Source: Methylobacterium sp. WSM2598
GTDB lineage: Bacteria; Pseudomonadota; Alphaproteobacteria; Rhizobiales; Beijerinckiaceae
Length of the DNA stretch: 64,000 nt
NCBI RefSeq assembly: GCF_000379105.1
Contig: NZ_KB900609.1
Span: 252,281-316,280, forward strand
Direction of reading: 5' to 3'
Below the pieces are notes generated by a model. It saw only the letters and a list, made by a program, of their open reading frames with translations. It searched no databases and had not been told where the DNA came from. Both the position numbers and the translations under genes were made by a program. Position 1 is the first letter of the stretch. Each line of letters opens with the position of its first letter. Of the stretch, positions 52,481-62,284 are shown piece after piece.

Positions 52481-52663
52481 GATGTTGGCCTCCGATCTTC
52501 AACGTGGATCGGTTTAGACTGCCAAGCTTGATGCCTCAAGCGTGCCTTCGCCTGCTGACGCAGCGTCTCCGCAGTCTTACCGGCCCTGTCGCCCGGGCGG
52601 CATCGCGTTCTTCGGCGGCGAGACCCGGGTCGGAATCCGGCCGCGGCGATGTCCCGCGCAAGG

Positions 52664-52879
52664 CTACTCGTCCGCCGCGCTCCAGGGCTTCAGCGGGTTG
52701 CGCCGGGCGAGCGCCGCGCAGGCGAGCGCGACGGTCAATCCCGGGCCGCGGCCGTAGGGGCGCGTCCAGTTCTCGGCGGCCCTCGGGTCCACGCCCAGTT
52801 CGGCCAGGGCGGTATCCTTGTCCCAGCCATGGAGCTTACGCACAACCTCGAGCCATGACACGAAATCAAAGGATGTCAT
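52664..52879 (-). CDS. Small helix-turn-helix-like hypothetical protein, 71 aa
   Basis: MTSFDFVSWLEVVRKLHGWD, KDTALAELGVDPRAAENWTR, then GPGLTVALACAALARRNPLK. The pattern D-K-x-x-A-L-x-x-L-G-V-D-x-R-A-x-x-N-W is like small phage/plasmid HTH proteins (a helix-turn-helix followed by a basic W). DNA binding is an inference. Confidence 0.5.
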   Translation of the reverse strand: MTSFDFVSWLEVVRKLHGWDKDTALAELGVDPRAAENWTRPYGRGPGLTVALACAALARRNPLKPWSAADE

Positions 52880-53062
52880 CCCGGCTCCTCTGGATCGGAG
52901 GGGATAGCGTAGCCAGAGAAGATTGCCGGCGGCAACGCGCTCGTCCGGGGTGATCTCGATCGGTGGTTGATCAATCCGTGCGCGCGCGCACGGACGCCGG
53001 GGGGCGCCGGTGGCAGGGTCGTCCCGTCCAGCGTTGGACGTTCTTCATCCTCCCAGACTTCG

Positions 53063-53082
53063 GGCCGCCCCTCGGGGCGGCC
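53063..53082. terminator. GC-rich hairpin downstream of the DUF2380-like gene
   Basis: GGCCGCCCC and GGGGCGGCC pair perfectly around a TC loop. On the minus strand it lies about 50 nt after the stop at 53131. There is no T run, so it may stabilise the transcript rather than terminate it. Confidence 0.35.
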
Positions 53083-53130
53083 TCTTGTCGTGGAGGGCGG
53101 GAGCGCGCCGCGCAGGCCCCGGCGCCGGGG

Positions 53131-53622
53131 CTACTGCGCCAGCAGCTTGTTCCTGATCAGGTAGCGCAGACCGCGCTCGAAGGATTCGTCGGTGTCGCCC
53201 CGGATGTCCACGCTGTAGCCCCGCTCGGGCGCGGCCGAATCCACGTCCTTCACGTAGACGTTGATGTTCAGGATCAGGTTGGAGACCTTCTGGACCTCGC
53301 CGGTGATCGCCACCTCGGCCCCGGCCTTGCGGGCGAGGTCCTCGGCGCAGCCGTTGCAGTGGCGCAGGTCGCTCTTGGCGGCCTCCTGCGCCACGGCCGC
53401 GAGGGGCACGGGCGCGTAGCGTCCGCTGTCCTGGAGCGCGGCGCGCAACTGCTCGGTGAGGCGGCCGAGCCGCCCGAGATCCGCCTCGGTCGGCGGCGAG
53501 GCGCCAAGATTGGCGAACTGGAAATCGAATACGGCGGCCTTCCGCGGGGCGGCCACCGCGGCGCTCGCCGCGCTGGCGGCGATGGTCAGGGCGGCCGCGA
53601 GCCTCGCGACGTGGCGGATCAT
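53131..53622 (-). CDS. Exported DUF2380/DUF3280-like protein, 163 aa
   Basis: Signal peptide MIRHVARLAAALTIAASAAS with AVAAP. The mature domain starts KAAVFDFQFANLGASPPTEA, then LTEQLRAALQDSGRYAPVPL, HCNGCAEDLARKAGAEVAIT and VSNLILNINVYVKDVDS. The fold resembles proteins that form curli-secretion or TolB N-terminal-like domains, and related proteins occur in methylotroph mxa clusters. Function is unknown. It is 64 nt downstream of the LRR-kinase on the same strand, so they may form a unit. Confidence 0.6.
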   Translation of the reverse strand: MIRHVARLAAALTIAASAASAAVAAPRKAAVFDFQFANLGASPPTEADLGRLGRLTEQLRAALQDSGRYAPVPLAAVAQEAAKSDLRHCNGCAEDLARKAGAEVAITGEVQKVSNLILNINVYVKDVDSAAPERGYSVDIRGDTDESFERGLRYLIRNKLLAQ

Positions 53623-53686
53623 GCGATGTCTCCCGGTTCCGTCTCCTCCTCATCGCGGGACGGGGCGCCGGGTTGCACCGCGCCGG

Positions 53687-55006
53687 TCACCGGGCCTCCG
53701 CGTCGAGCGCCGCGAGCGCCTCGGCCATGGACGGCCGCCCCGCCGGATCCGGGCCCGTGCAGGCCCCCGCCAGGGCGGCGAGCGCGGGCGGGACCTCGGC
53801 GGCCGGCATCCGGGCGAGGAGTTCGTCGAGGAGGATGCCCCAGGCCCGCACCTCCACCCGCGCGAGCGCGGCCCCCGCCGCGCCGGCCGGCAGCACCGAG
53901 GCGGCGCCGAAATCGCTCAGCACCGCCTCGCCCCGCGCCCCGTCCCAGATCACGTTGTGGGCGTAGAGGTCGCCGTGCATGAGCCCGCCCGCGTGCAGGT
54001 GGGACGCGGCGGCCGCGATCCCGCGCGCGAGGCGCCGCGCCGCCGGCCCGGTCAGGCGCAGGTCCGGGGCGTAGACGTCGCGGCTGCAGCTCTCCGGGCT
54101 CGGCGGGCCGGCGAGGACGCGCCATTCCGGCGGCAGCAGCCGCAGCAGGAGCCCCTGCGCGCCCTCCGGGTGGCCGTCGAGCCGGCCGAGGGCCCCGGTC
54201 AGGTGGGGATGCGCGCCCGCCGCGAGGCAGGCCGCCATCTCGCGCTCGGGCAGGCCGTCGCTCGTCATCGCGCCCTTGAACAGCTTGAGCGCGACCGGCT
54301 CCCCCGGCGCGCCCGCGGCCCTGCGCCAGAGGGCGCGGTGGACCACGCCGGAGGCGCCCTCGCCCAGCCGCGCCTCGCAGGCGAGGGCCGACCACGGCAC
54401 CCGGGGCACGCGCGCCGCCCCGGCCACGGGCTCGCAGGGATTGCCCGACCACGCCAGCCAGGCGAGGCGGGGCAGGGCGGTGAGCCAGGGCGGCAGCGCC
54501 TCGAAGCGGTTCGCCGCGAGCCGGAGCAGTTCGAGAGACTCGGCCCCGGCGAGCGTCTCCGGCAGGGTGCGCAGCCGGTTGCCCGCCAGCATCAGCTTCT
54601 GCAGCGCGGGACGCTCGCCGAGCGCCGCGGGCAGCGCGCCGAGGCGGTTGTCCGTGAGAATGAGCCAGCGCAGCCGGGGCGACAGCGCCTCGCCCGGCAC
54701 CTCGCGCAGCCCGCAGGCGCGGAAGCCGACCTGGCTCAGGGAAGGGCAGTCGCCGAGGCTGGGCGGCAGCCGCTCGAACCGGTTGCCCGAGCAGAACAGC
54801 ACCCGCAGCTTGCGCAGGCGCCCCATGCCGTCGGGCAGGCTGGTCAGGGCGTTCCCGCCGAGGTCGAGCACCTCCAGGGTGTCGGCGAGGCCGAAGATCT
54901 CGTCCGGGACGGCGGAGAGGCCGCCGCCGAGGCGCAGCACCTTCGCGCCATCGAGGTCGCCGCGCCGGAGCGCCGTCAGGGTGTCGGAGGAAGGGGCAGC
55001 GGTCAT
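53687..55006 (-). CDS. Leucine-rich repeat protein kinase, 439 aa
   Basis: N-terminal LRRs run from about 20 to 205 as repeats of the form L-x-x-L-x-L-x-x-N-x-[LF]-x-x-L-P (LEVLDLGGNALTSLPDGMG, then KLRVLFCSGNRFERLPPSLG and others). The kinase domain follows from about 215: GEGASGVVHRALWRR (Gly-rich loop), VALKLFKGAM (Lys), LMHGDLYAHNVIWDGARGEA (catalytic loop with HGD) and VLSDFGAASVL (DFG). No membrane helix. LRR domains fused to Ser/Thr kinases are less common in bacteria. It likely senses a protein partner in the cytosol. Confidence 0.8.
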   Translation of the reverse strand: MTAAPSSDTLTALRRGDLDGAKVLRLGGGLSAVPDEIFGLADTLEVLDLGGNALTSLPDGMGRLRKLRVLFCSGNRFERLPPSLGDCPSLSQVGFRACGLREVPGEALSPRLRWLILTDNRLGALPAALGERPALQKLMLAGNRLRTLPETLAGAESLELLRLAANRFEALPPWLTALPRLAWLAWSGNPCEPVAGAARVPRVPWSALACEARLGEGASGVVHRALWRRAAGAPGEPVALKLFKGAMTSDGLPEREMAACLAAGAHPHLTGALGRLDGHPEGAQGLLLRLLPPEWRVLAGPPSPESCSRDVYAPDLRLTGPAARRLARGIAAAASHLHAGGLMHGDLYAHNVIWDGARGEAVLSDFGAASVLPAGAAGAALARVEVRAWGILLDELLARMPAAEVPPALAALAGACTGPDPAGRPSMAEALAALDAEAR

Positions 55007-55204
55007 GAATTCTGTCGGCGCGGGAAGGTCGGGCGCGAGGCTTGCCGGAGGATGACGGCGAATTCCCGGTGCGGGCGGAGCCGGCCGCACTCGGCAGGGG
55101 ACGGCCCCGTTCCGATCGCCCGACAGGCAGTCGCGTCCGACCTCCTCGTGTGCAATGATCCGCGGCGGAAGCGCGGGCGGGCCCGCGCGGAGGGGGATGG
55201 AGCG

Positions 55205-55492
55205 ATGGAGTTCGACCTGTATCTCGAGCGCCCCGCCATCCTGAGGGCGTGGTACATGGGCGGCAGGCTGCGGGACGCGCGCGGCGGGACCCTGGAGACC
55301 TGCGTCTGGCAGACCCTCGCGCTCGTCAACGGCCCGATGGGCGACCTCCTCGCCTCGTTCGAAATCGAGTGCGGCTACAAGGTGCTGCGGACCCCCGAGA
55401 TCCACGCCATCGCGCTGCGCAAGGGCTGGGTGGAGCGGACGGCCGCCCTGCTGGGACTGTCGGCGGCCTTCCGAGCGCACTCGGTCCGGTGA
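55205..55492 (+). CDS. Hypothetical protein, 95 aa
   Basis: MEFDLYLERPAILRAWYMGG, RLRDARGGTLETCVWQTLAL and FEIECGYKVLRTPEIHAIAL. Compact mixed alpha/beta pattern and high-GC third positions support coding. GGAGGGG lies upstream of ATG 55205. Divergent from the LRR-kinase with about 200 nt between the starts. No family recognised. Confidence 0.55.
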   Translation: MEFDLYLERPAILRAWYMGGRLRDARGGTLETCVWQTLALVNGPMGDLLASFEIECGYKVLRTPEIHAIALRKGWVERTAALLGLSAAFRAHSVR

Positions 55493-55643
55493 GCGCGAGC
55501 GGGCGTCCCGGACCCGGATTCCCGCGACGGACGGGCGGCGGGGCCGTCGGACACGTAGCCAAGCTCCTGGCGGCGCTACCATTTTCTTCCGGGCCGGCGC
55601 GCCCCGTGCGATAATCGCGCGGTTCCCGACAGGGAGGTCGACC

Positions 55644-55721
55644 ATGATGCGCGTCCTGGCCTACTCGACCATGCTGGTCATCCTGCTCACCGGCATCGCG
55701 CTCGCCGGCTCGGCCGGGTGA
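55644..55721 (+). CDS. Tiny membrane peptide, 25 aa
   Basis: MMRVLAYSTMLVILLTGIAL followed by AGSAG and TGA. GGGAGG lies 6 nt before the ATG. It is essentially one hydrophobic helix or signal peptide. The good ribosome site supports expression; function is unknown. Confidence 0.45.
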   Translation: MMRVLAYSTMLVILLTGIALAGSAG

Positions 55722-56187
55722 GGCGGGGCAAAGCGGTCCCACGGGGGCGCACCGCGCGACGAGGTCGGCCCGGGGATCGGCGATGCGCGGGTCGAGGCGG
55801 CGCGGCCGCGCCCCGGCTCTCCCGCGCCTGCCGCGAGGCCGCCGCGGGGCGATGCGGCGCCGCCGTCCTGCCCGAGCGGTCGCGAGCTGGGCCAAGTCTA
55901 GCCGCATGCCGCGGCTAAGGCCTATCGATCGGTATTCCAGGAATCGTCCACGTCAGAGCCCCACGCGCCATGACGTCGGATCGTCGGCGGGTCCGAGCTC
56001 TGGCGGGTGACGATCTCGGCGACCCACACCGGGCGACCGCTCGTCACCCTGGTGAGCTGTCCGGGCATCCCGGTCACGGTCGCCGCGAGCGGGACCATCC
56101 CGAACGAGGGGCAGTCCGGGCGCCGCGATCCCGTCCCGGTGGGCCGGGGATCACGGTGGGACGCCGCCGGCGCGGCGCCCGGCGGCG
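55722..56187. other. Stretch without a confident gene
   Basis: On the minus strand 55922-56098 is an open frame of 58 codons (MVPLAATVTGMPGQLTRVTS, RPVWVAEIVTR) with plausible protein-like composition but no family, close behind the SDR gene. Otherwise nothing was recognised. Confidence 0.35.
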
Positions 56188-57162
56188 TCACTCCGCGGAG
56201 ATCCGCGCCTGCTCGCTCAGGAACGCGTCGAAATACGCCACGGTGCGCGCGATGCCGGCGCGCAGGTCCACCTGCGGCTCCCAGTTCAGGATGCGCCTGG
56301 CCTTGGCGATGTCGGGTCGGCGCTGCTTGGGATCGTCCGGCGGCAGCGGCCGGTGCACCAGCCGCGAGCGCGACCCGGTCACCTCGAGCACGATCTCGGC
56401 CAGTTCCCGGATGGTGAACTCCCCCGGATTGCCGATGTTGATCGGCCCGGTCACCTCCGGCCCGGTCGCCATCATCCGCAGCATCGCCTCGATCAGGTCG
56501 TCGACGTAGCAGAAGGAGCGCGTCTGCAGCCCGTCGCCGTAGAGCGTGATGTCCTCGCCCCGGAGCGCCTGCACGATCAGGTTCGACACCACCCGGCCGT
56601 CGTTCGGATGCATGCGCGGGCCGTAGGTATTGAAGATTCGCACCACCTTGATCGGGAGGTTGTGCTGGCGGTGATAGTCGAAGAACAGCGTCTCGGCGCA
56701 GCGCTTGCCCTCGTCGTAGCAGGAGCGGAAGCCGATCGGGTTGACACGCCCCCAGTACTCTTCCGGCTGCGGGTGCACCTCGGGGTCGCCGTAGACCTCC
56801 GAGGTCGAGGCCTGCAGCACCTTCGCCTTCACCCGCTTGGCCAGGCCGAGCATGTTGATGGCGCCGTGCACGCTCGTCTTGGTGGTCTGGACCGGGTCGA
56901 ACTGGTAGTGCACCGGCGAGGCCGGACAGGCGAGATTGTAGATCTCGTCCACCTCGACGTAGAGCGGGAAGGTCACGTCGTGGCGCATCAGCTCGAAATT
57001 GGGCTCGTCGAGCAGGTGCCGGACATTCGCGCGGGTTCCGGTGAAGAAATTGTCGAGGCAGAGCACCTCGTGCCCCTGGGCGAGCAGGCGCTCGCAGAGA
57101 TGCGAGCCGAGGAAGCCCGCACCGCCGGTGACCAGGATCTTCTTGATGTTGCCGTACCGCAT
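56188..57162 (-). CDS. UDP-glucuronate decarboxylase-like SDR (UDP-xylose synthase type), 324 aa
   Basis: Extended [23 protein letters not shown] is the Rossmann start. [20 protein letters not shown] is the UXS-specific segment, [20 protein letters not shown] the Ser region, and [18 protein letters not shown] contains Yxxx[21 protein letters not shown] and [18 protein letters not shown] follow. Length 324 fits. It decarboxylates UDP-glucuronate to UDP-xylose for surface polysaccharide. The glycosyltransferase block lies beyond, about 1.2 kb away, and is transcribed in the opposite direction. Confidence 0.85.
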   Translation of the reverse strand: MRYGNIKKILVTGGAGFLGSHLCERLLAQGHEVLCLDNFFTGTRANVRHLLDEPNFELMRHDVTFPLYVEVDEIYNLACPASPVHYQFDPVQTTKTSVHGAINMLGLAKRVKAKVLQASTSEVYGDPEVHPQPEEYWGRVNPIGFRSCYDEGKRCAETLFFDYHRQHNLPIKVVRIFNTYGPRMHPNDGRVVSNLIVQALRGEDITLYGDGLQTRSFCYVDDLIEAMLRMMATGPEVTGPINIGNPGEFTIRELAEIVLEVTGSRSRLVHRPLPPDDPKQRRPDIAKARRILNWEPQVDLRAGIARTVAYFDAFLSEQARISAE

Positions 57163-58424
57163 GGTCGGGTCTGATCCGATGGGGTGACGCGCGGGCGCGC
57201 AGGCCGGCCCGAAGCGTGGCGGGACAGGGCCGCATCACCCTACCGGGACGTCCGCCCCGCGTATAGATGAGCGCGCCCGTGCCGCCGCAGGCGGTTCTTC
57301 GACCGCCAGGGGTTTCCGCGGACGGCGCAGTGCCGAGCCCGTAAGCGTGGTGGGTCGGCTGCCGGCAGCGCAGGAGCCTCGATGCCACGCGCGGTTCGGG
57401 TGATCACGACGCCGTGCGACGCCGCCACACTCACGAGAGCAGATCGTTCGCGGGTTCCGCGCGACAGCACTGCAGCGGGCGGGATCCCTCGCGGGGGGCT
57501 GCCGGCCGTGGAGGCTCCGCGACGACCCGGCGCGCCGGCGCCAGCAGCTTCGCCTGGGATCCGCGCTCGCCATCGTCACCGATCCGGCCACCTCGACCGT
57601 CTCGGCCAAGCGCCGCGCGCGGGAATGGCGGCTTTCGGAGTTCCAAGCCGCCACCAGCCGACGGGTCCGACGCGCGCTCTGCAAGCCAGGCTCGGACGAG
57701 CCCTCGATCCGCTCGGTCCTTCTCGACCATACCGGCCGCGTGGCGGTCACGAAGAATGCCGGTGTGAGCGCGCTGTGCCCGGCGGTGGTGCAACAGAAAG
57801 CCGCGAACGATTCACGCTCCATGTGGGCAGCCGAGGACGAGGCCGACATGCCCATGACCGGCGACACGGCTCACCTCTCGAAGGTTCACATCTTCGGCAT
57901 CATCCTCCAGACCATCGACGCCCGATTCGGACGTCACGCTCCCGGGGCGCTACCGTAAACCTATAGAAAATAATGATATGCTGCTATCTTACACATGTAA
58001 GCCTCCAAATGACAAATGCACATGGCTAAGACACCAGAAGAGATTTCCGCAACAACTGATATATAAATAAAGATCATTTCTATCAATTCGTTAAAAACTG
58101 GTACTTGCATGAAGCAAAAAACTTTTTGACTGCGCTCTTCAAAGCATCGATGCCGAGACCACACGGTTCGATGGGTAATCTTTCCTAGCTGTTGCCAAAA
58201 GCCAAATTTGCTGGCATCTGCGGCAATCCGCGCCGCCTCCGTCGATCGTGTCCCGGCGCGAAGTGTCGCCACGGTAATCGCTTCCACGGTGACCGCATGG
58301 ATTGGCAAGGTCGGCTGTGGATACAACATGCTCCAGATATGATCTGACCGGCATCCTCTTGGGGGCTTTGCGCTCAGTTGATGCTAGCGCTGAGCACGTA
58401 GTACAGAACGAGGCTTGATAAGTA
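57163..58424. other. Stretch without a confident gene
   Basis: A plus-strand frame from ~57510 to 57960 reads LGSALAIVTDPATSTVSAKR, then EWRLSEFQAATSRRVRRALC and SIRSVLLDHTGRVAVTKN, with a strong GC bias at third positions but no upstream start. It may be a decayed gene. The AT-rich section 57961-58420 holds no gene I can support. Confidence 0.35.
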
Positions 58425-60101
58425 ATGAGAATATTACTCGATATGCAGAGTGCTCAGTCCGGCAGCCGTCATGGCGGAATTGGTCGGTACTCGATCGATT
58501 TAGCGAAGGCGATGATTGCAACAGCGGGCGATTTCGAGTTTTCCGTGTTGCTCAACAATTTGTACCCGGAAATCACGGAATCCGTAAAGGCAGAATTCCA
58601 GTCACTTCTCCCAGCAAGCAGTATAAAGACATTTTTTTCACCGGTTGGTATTCCGTACATTGCCAATAATCATGCGATCACGCGAGCCGCCGAGGCAGCA
58701 CGCCTCGCCTTTATCGAAAATATGAAAGTCGACGCGGTTCATATCACCAGCTTATTTGAGGGCCTTCACGATCAGGTGGTGGTTTCTATTCCCATGAAGG
58801 GGACGGGCAGTTGCGTGACGGCTGTGACTGTCTACGACCTGATCCCCCATTATCAGAGAGAGGTATACCTCAGGGATCTCCGAGCGCGTTCGCATTACTA
58901 TGATAAATTCAATCAGCTGCCAAATGCAGACTGTGCGCTGGCAATATCGAATTTCAGTGCCAATGAATTCTCCGCCACTTTTCCGGATTTCGTAGGCCCG
59001 GTGGTGAACATATCGGGAGGAGTCGATAAGAAGTTCCGCGGGGTCGAGGCCGCATATTTCAAGAACCAGAGTGTATTCCAACGCAATTGTATTAATAAGG
59101 AGTATATTCTTTACACTGCTAGTTTTGACCAACGCAAGAACCATGCCGGGCTTATTCGAGCTTTCGCCGCCTTGGAAAAGAGTTTAAGAGACAAATATAT
59201 TCTCGTATTTGTTGGAAACGGGTGGCCGGAAATTTATGAAAATCTGTGGAACATTGCAGAGTCTTGCGGGCTCGGTCGCAACAGCGTGGTGTTCACGGGA
59301 CGGGTCGACGACGAAGAACTCGTCGCATTGTACAATTGCTGCAAGCTTTTCGTATTTCCGAGTCGTTGGGAAGGCCTTGGCCTGCCGCCCGTCGAGGCGA
59401 TGGCGTGCGGCGCTCCCGTCATCGGTTCGAACACGACCAGCATCGCCGAGGTGATCGGGTTGAACGACGCGCTGTTCAACCCGGATTCCGAGCTCGACAT
59501 TCTGACATCGTTGAATCGCGCGTTGACGGATGAGAGTTTTATCGAAAAATTGAAAAGCCATGCTCGGACGCATCGGGCGAACTTCAGCTGGGCGAAATCC
59601 GCCCGGATCGCGCTGGATACGATCAGGGAGACGGTCGAGCGGAGGGGTTCCGGAAGGTCCCGGACGGTCGCCCTCGCCCGGGCGCCCGCCATCATCAATG
59701 GCGTCCCGCTCCTCGCCTCCGAAAGGCGAGTGCTCGATGATTGCGCAAGGTTGAGCGCGCTGGGCATCTCTGCCGAGCCGAGGCCAGCGAAAGCCAAGCT
59801 GGCTTGGATTTCGAGCTATCAAACCAAATGCGGAATCGCATCGTATTCCGAGCGGATCATTGCGAATTTCAAAGATACAATCAGAGTATTTGCTCCTCGC
59901 CTTGCGGAGAGCGAGTGTTTAGTCAGCGAAAACAAGCTCGACAATGTCGCTATCGTGAGGTGTTGGAATTCCGGCAAGGATGATGATTTGCGTGATTTGC
60001 GGGCGGAACTTGATATTTATGAACCGGAGGCCGTCGTCATACAATTCAATTTCGGTTTTTTTGACCTCCGCGCGATTGGCGCTCTCATAGAAAACAGGTG
60101 A
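58425..60101 (+). CDS. Glycosyltransferase (GT4-like), N-terminal part of a split protein, 558 aa
   Basis: First GT-B domain: MRILLDMQSAQSGSRHGGIG, RYSIDLAKAMI, then VTVYDLIPHYQREVYL. YILYTASFDQRKNHAGLIRA and LFVFPSRWEGLGLPPVEAMA (the E-x7-E donor motif) follow. From about residue 465 a second GT domain starts (KLAWISSYQTKCGIASYSER) and breaks off at FNFGFFDLRAIGALIENR. The next gene overlaps by 4 nt in another frame and continues this domain. The whole looks like one multidomain enzyme with a lost base near 60100. Lower GC than the chromosome average suggests transfer. Confidence 0.8.
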   Translation: MRILLDMQSAQSGSRHGGIGRYSIDLAKAMIATAGDFEFSVLLNNLYPEITESVKAEFQSLLPASSIKTFFSPVGIPYIANNHAITRAAEAARLAFIENMKVDAVHITSLFEGLHDQVVVSIPMKGTGSCVTAVTVYDLIPHYQREVYLRDLRARSHYYDKFNQLPNADCALAISNFSANEFSATFPDFVGPVVNISGGVDKKFRGVEAAYFKNQSVFQRNCINKEYILYTASFDQRKNHAGLIRAFAALEKSLRDKYILVFVGNGWPEIYENLWNIAESCGLGRNSVVFTGRVDDEELVALYNCCKLFVFPSRWEGLGLPPVEAMACGAPVIGSNTTSIAEVIGLNDALFNPDSELDILTSLNRALTDESFIEKLKSHARTHRANFSWAKSARIALDTIRETVERRGSGRSRTVALARAPAIINGVPLLASERRVLDDCARLSALGISAEPRPAKAKLAWISSYQTKCGIASYSERIIANFKDTIRVFAPRLAESECLVSENKLDNVAIVRCWNSGKDDDLRDLRAELDIYEPEAVVIQFNFGFFDLRAIGALIENR

Positions 60102-61582
60102 TCAACAACGTTCCGGTTTACATCTTTATGCATTCAACTGTCGATCAAAGCCCTTTCGAGGAGCAGCGGCTGCCCTTCATCGTAAACCAATTGGCTGGCG
60201 CAACGTCGATTTTTGTTCACACGGGCAACGACGTTCGGCGGCTCGCCGAGATCGGTCTGACCCGAGATGTCGTCTGCGTCCCCCAGGGCGTGCTGAACCT
60301 CGACATCGACACGCCCACCCGGCGGGACGCCACGCCCTTCACCCTGGCGACCTACGGTTTCTTTCTTCCGGGGAAGGGCCTCGGCGAACTGGCGCGAGCC
60401 CTCAAGATCCTGTCCGCCCGCGATGTTCGCGTCAGACTACTCATGATCAATGCGCACTACCAAGACCGCACCGGCTTGTCAGAGAATGAAATTCGGTCCG
60501 TTTCTCGGGAAATAGAACAACTCGGTATATCCGACCTTGTGGAAATGTCCACTGATTACCTGGACGAACATGAGAGTGTTGCCAAGCTACGACAAGCTCA
60601 GCTTATCGTCCTCCCTTATCAAAGGACTGGTGAGTCATCAAGCGCTGCCGTCCGCACCTGCTTGAGTGCGGGAGTGCCGATCGCCGTGACACCGAGTCGA
60701 ATTTTCGACGACGTTTCTGATCTGGTTTATAAACTACCGGGGTATACGCCGGACGATATCGCGTCCGGTATCGAACAGTTTATTGATAATACTAGGAAAA
60801 GTATTGGTTTTTTTACCGAGACGCTGAGCAGAGCAAACAATTGGTGCCGCCGTAATGATGTCAGGCAAACAAGCGAATATATCAATCGGGCCATCCTACT
60901 GTACGAAACCAGATCGGACTGGCAGACCGTATTCGAGTCGCCGTCTACAATGATTGTTATAAAAGACGCATATGTACGCGATGGTGAAATCGTCTGTGAT
61001 GCCGTACATGGCGCGATTGTGCATGGCCCGTACATCAATATTTTGGCCGGAGTATATCTATTTGAGGCTGCAATAAGGACAGAGAATCGGTCTGGCACTT
61101 GCGGGCGGCTGGTACTGTCGACAAATGCTGGTGCTGAAGTCATCGTGGACATTGCTATTCCGGCGCGCGGTGAGATATCCTATGTCTCTAAGACGTTCTT
61201 CTTAAAGGAAAGTAGGACATTGTTCGAGTGCGTCTTCTTTGGAACTGGGTACAGATACACAATCAGCAGGTATATTCTTAGAAGGAAAAATTATAAAGAT
61301 CGTGATAATTGGTCGGAAGATCGTAATATCAACATTCAGAGAAGACTAATCCCGTCAACATTGCAGTTGTTTCATGTTGATCGTATAATGCGGTCCGTCA
61401 AAAATCAAGATGACTCTTATGAATTCGTGACGGCCGTTTACAGAACTATGTTGGGCAGAGACCCCGACGATGATGGATTACAACGTTGGACGGGTACTTT
61501 GACGGAAGGCCTTCTCACCAGGCAGGAACTGATTGAGAAATTCATAACTTCGGACGAATTCCATGATCGGTACAGGCAGTGA
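60098..61582 (+). CDS. Second part of the split glycosyltransferase with DUF4214, 494 aa
   Basis: It begins INNVPVYIFMHSTVDQSPFE, mid-domain, and carries the second GT-B domain: ATSIFVHTGNDVRRLAEIGL, TYGFFLPGKGLGELARALKI and YQRTGESSSAAVRTCLSAGV (donor site). C-terminal EFVTAVYRTMLGRDPDDDGL followed by QRWTGTL is a DUF4214 domain often linked to surface-protein or exopolysaccharide functions. The GTG start is within the stop of the upstream gene. It may still be translated by coupling, but alone it lacks the N-terminal lobe of its GT domain. Confidence 0.75.
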   Translation: MINNVPVYIFMHSTVDQSPFEEQRLPFIVNQLAGATSIFVHTGNDVRRLAEIGLTRDVVCVPQGVLNLDIDTPTRRDATPFTLATYGFFLPGKGLGELARALKILSARDVRVRLLMINAHYQDRTGLSENEIRSVSREIEQLGISDLVEMSTDYLDEHESVAKLRQAQLIVLPYQRTGESSSAAVRTCLSAGVPIAVTPSRIFDDVSDLVYKLPGYTPDDIASGIEQFIDNTRKSIGFFTETLSRANNWCRRNDVRQTSEYINRAILLYETRSDWQTVFESPSTMIVIKDAYVRDGEIVCDAVHGAIVHGPYINILAGVYLFEAAIRTENRSGTCGRLVLSTNAGAEVIVDIAIPARGEISYVSKTFFLKESRTLFECVFFGTGYRYTISRYILRRKNYKDRDNWSEDRNINIQRRLIPSTLQLFHVDRIMRSVKNQDDSYEFVTAVYRTMLGRDPDDDGLQRWTGTLTEGLLTRQELIEKFITSDEFHDRYRQ

Positions 61583-62284
61583 TCGATGGATGGATCTTTG
61601 CGAGCGGCGTCGCCATCGTGAACGGAAGGAAACAGAGCGGGATCCGATCAGGTCGCGGTCGGATCGTGCCCTGTATTCTCCATGACGCCGCATGTTCTGC
61701 GTCGTGGCGGCAGCCGCTTTGGCGGAACATGCCCCGGACGTGCGGCGGAAGAGCGATGTCGAGCTCCCTGTGCGGACGCCCCAGGCACGCGGTTCCACCG
61801 CGACCGGCGAACGCGGTTCCCTTTGGACGGTCCTGTGCGCCGCGGCGGGAGGCTGGCCGTCCATGTCGCTCCAGAGGGACTCCGATCGACCTGCTCCCGC
61901 CGGAATGGCCCATTCTCGCGCCTGCCGGCGGGGGTGGCGGCGAGACACGGACGGCCGGAGGGGCGAGGCGCGCGTCATCCGACGACGGTTGTCGCGCGGG
62001 TCACGGGATCGGATGCTCATTCCGTCATTTCCGATTGCGAATGAGTCGGTCGAACCGAGGCTCAAATGATATCGATCTTCCAATGCGTCAGCGATGCAGA
62101 GGGCAGTGATTCGTGACAGGACGGAACCCATCGCACCAATTAACGTTCCGCTCCGCTTGTTCGATCTGGTAAGAGATTTATTGACCGACCAAGATTCGTG
62201 AAATGCTGAGCGCTCGCCGTCGGCCGCGAACCAACAGCACATCGGGCTTCTCGCGAGGCGTGCACTACAGATATGCAAGGAACT
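61583..62284. other. Stretch without a confident gene
   Basis: About 700 bp between glycosyltransferase and methyltransferase. A segment near 61890 (LPPEWPILAP) resembles the opening of an IS5-type transposase (SDLTDEEWALIEP) but is too short and degraded to call. Confidence 0.35.

Noticed and set aside
53063..53082. Strong intrinsic terminator
   Set aside because: The hairpin is perfect but lacks a T run on either strand, so it is listed only at low confidence.
57961..58329. 122-aa frame on the minus strand in AT-rich DNA
   Set aside because: No family, no ribosome site, and composition changes half-way. Not distinguishable from chance.
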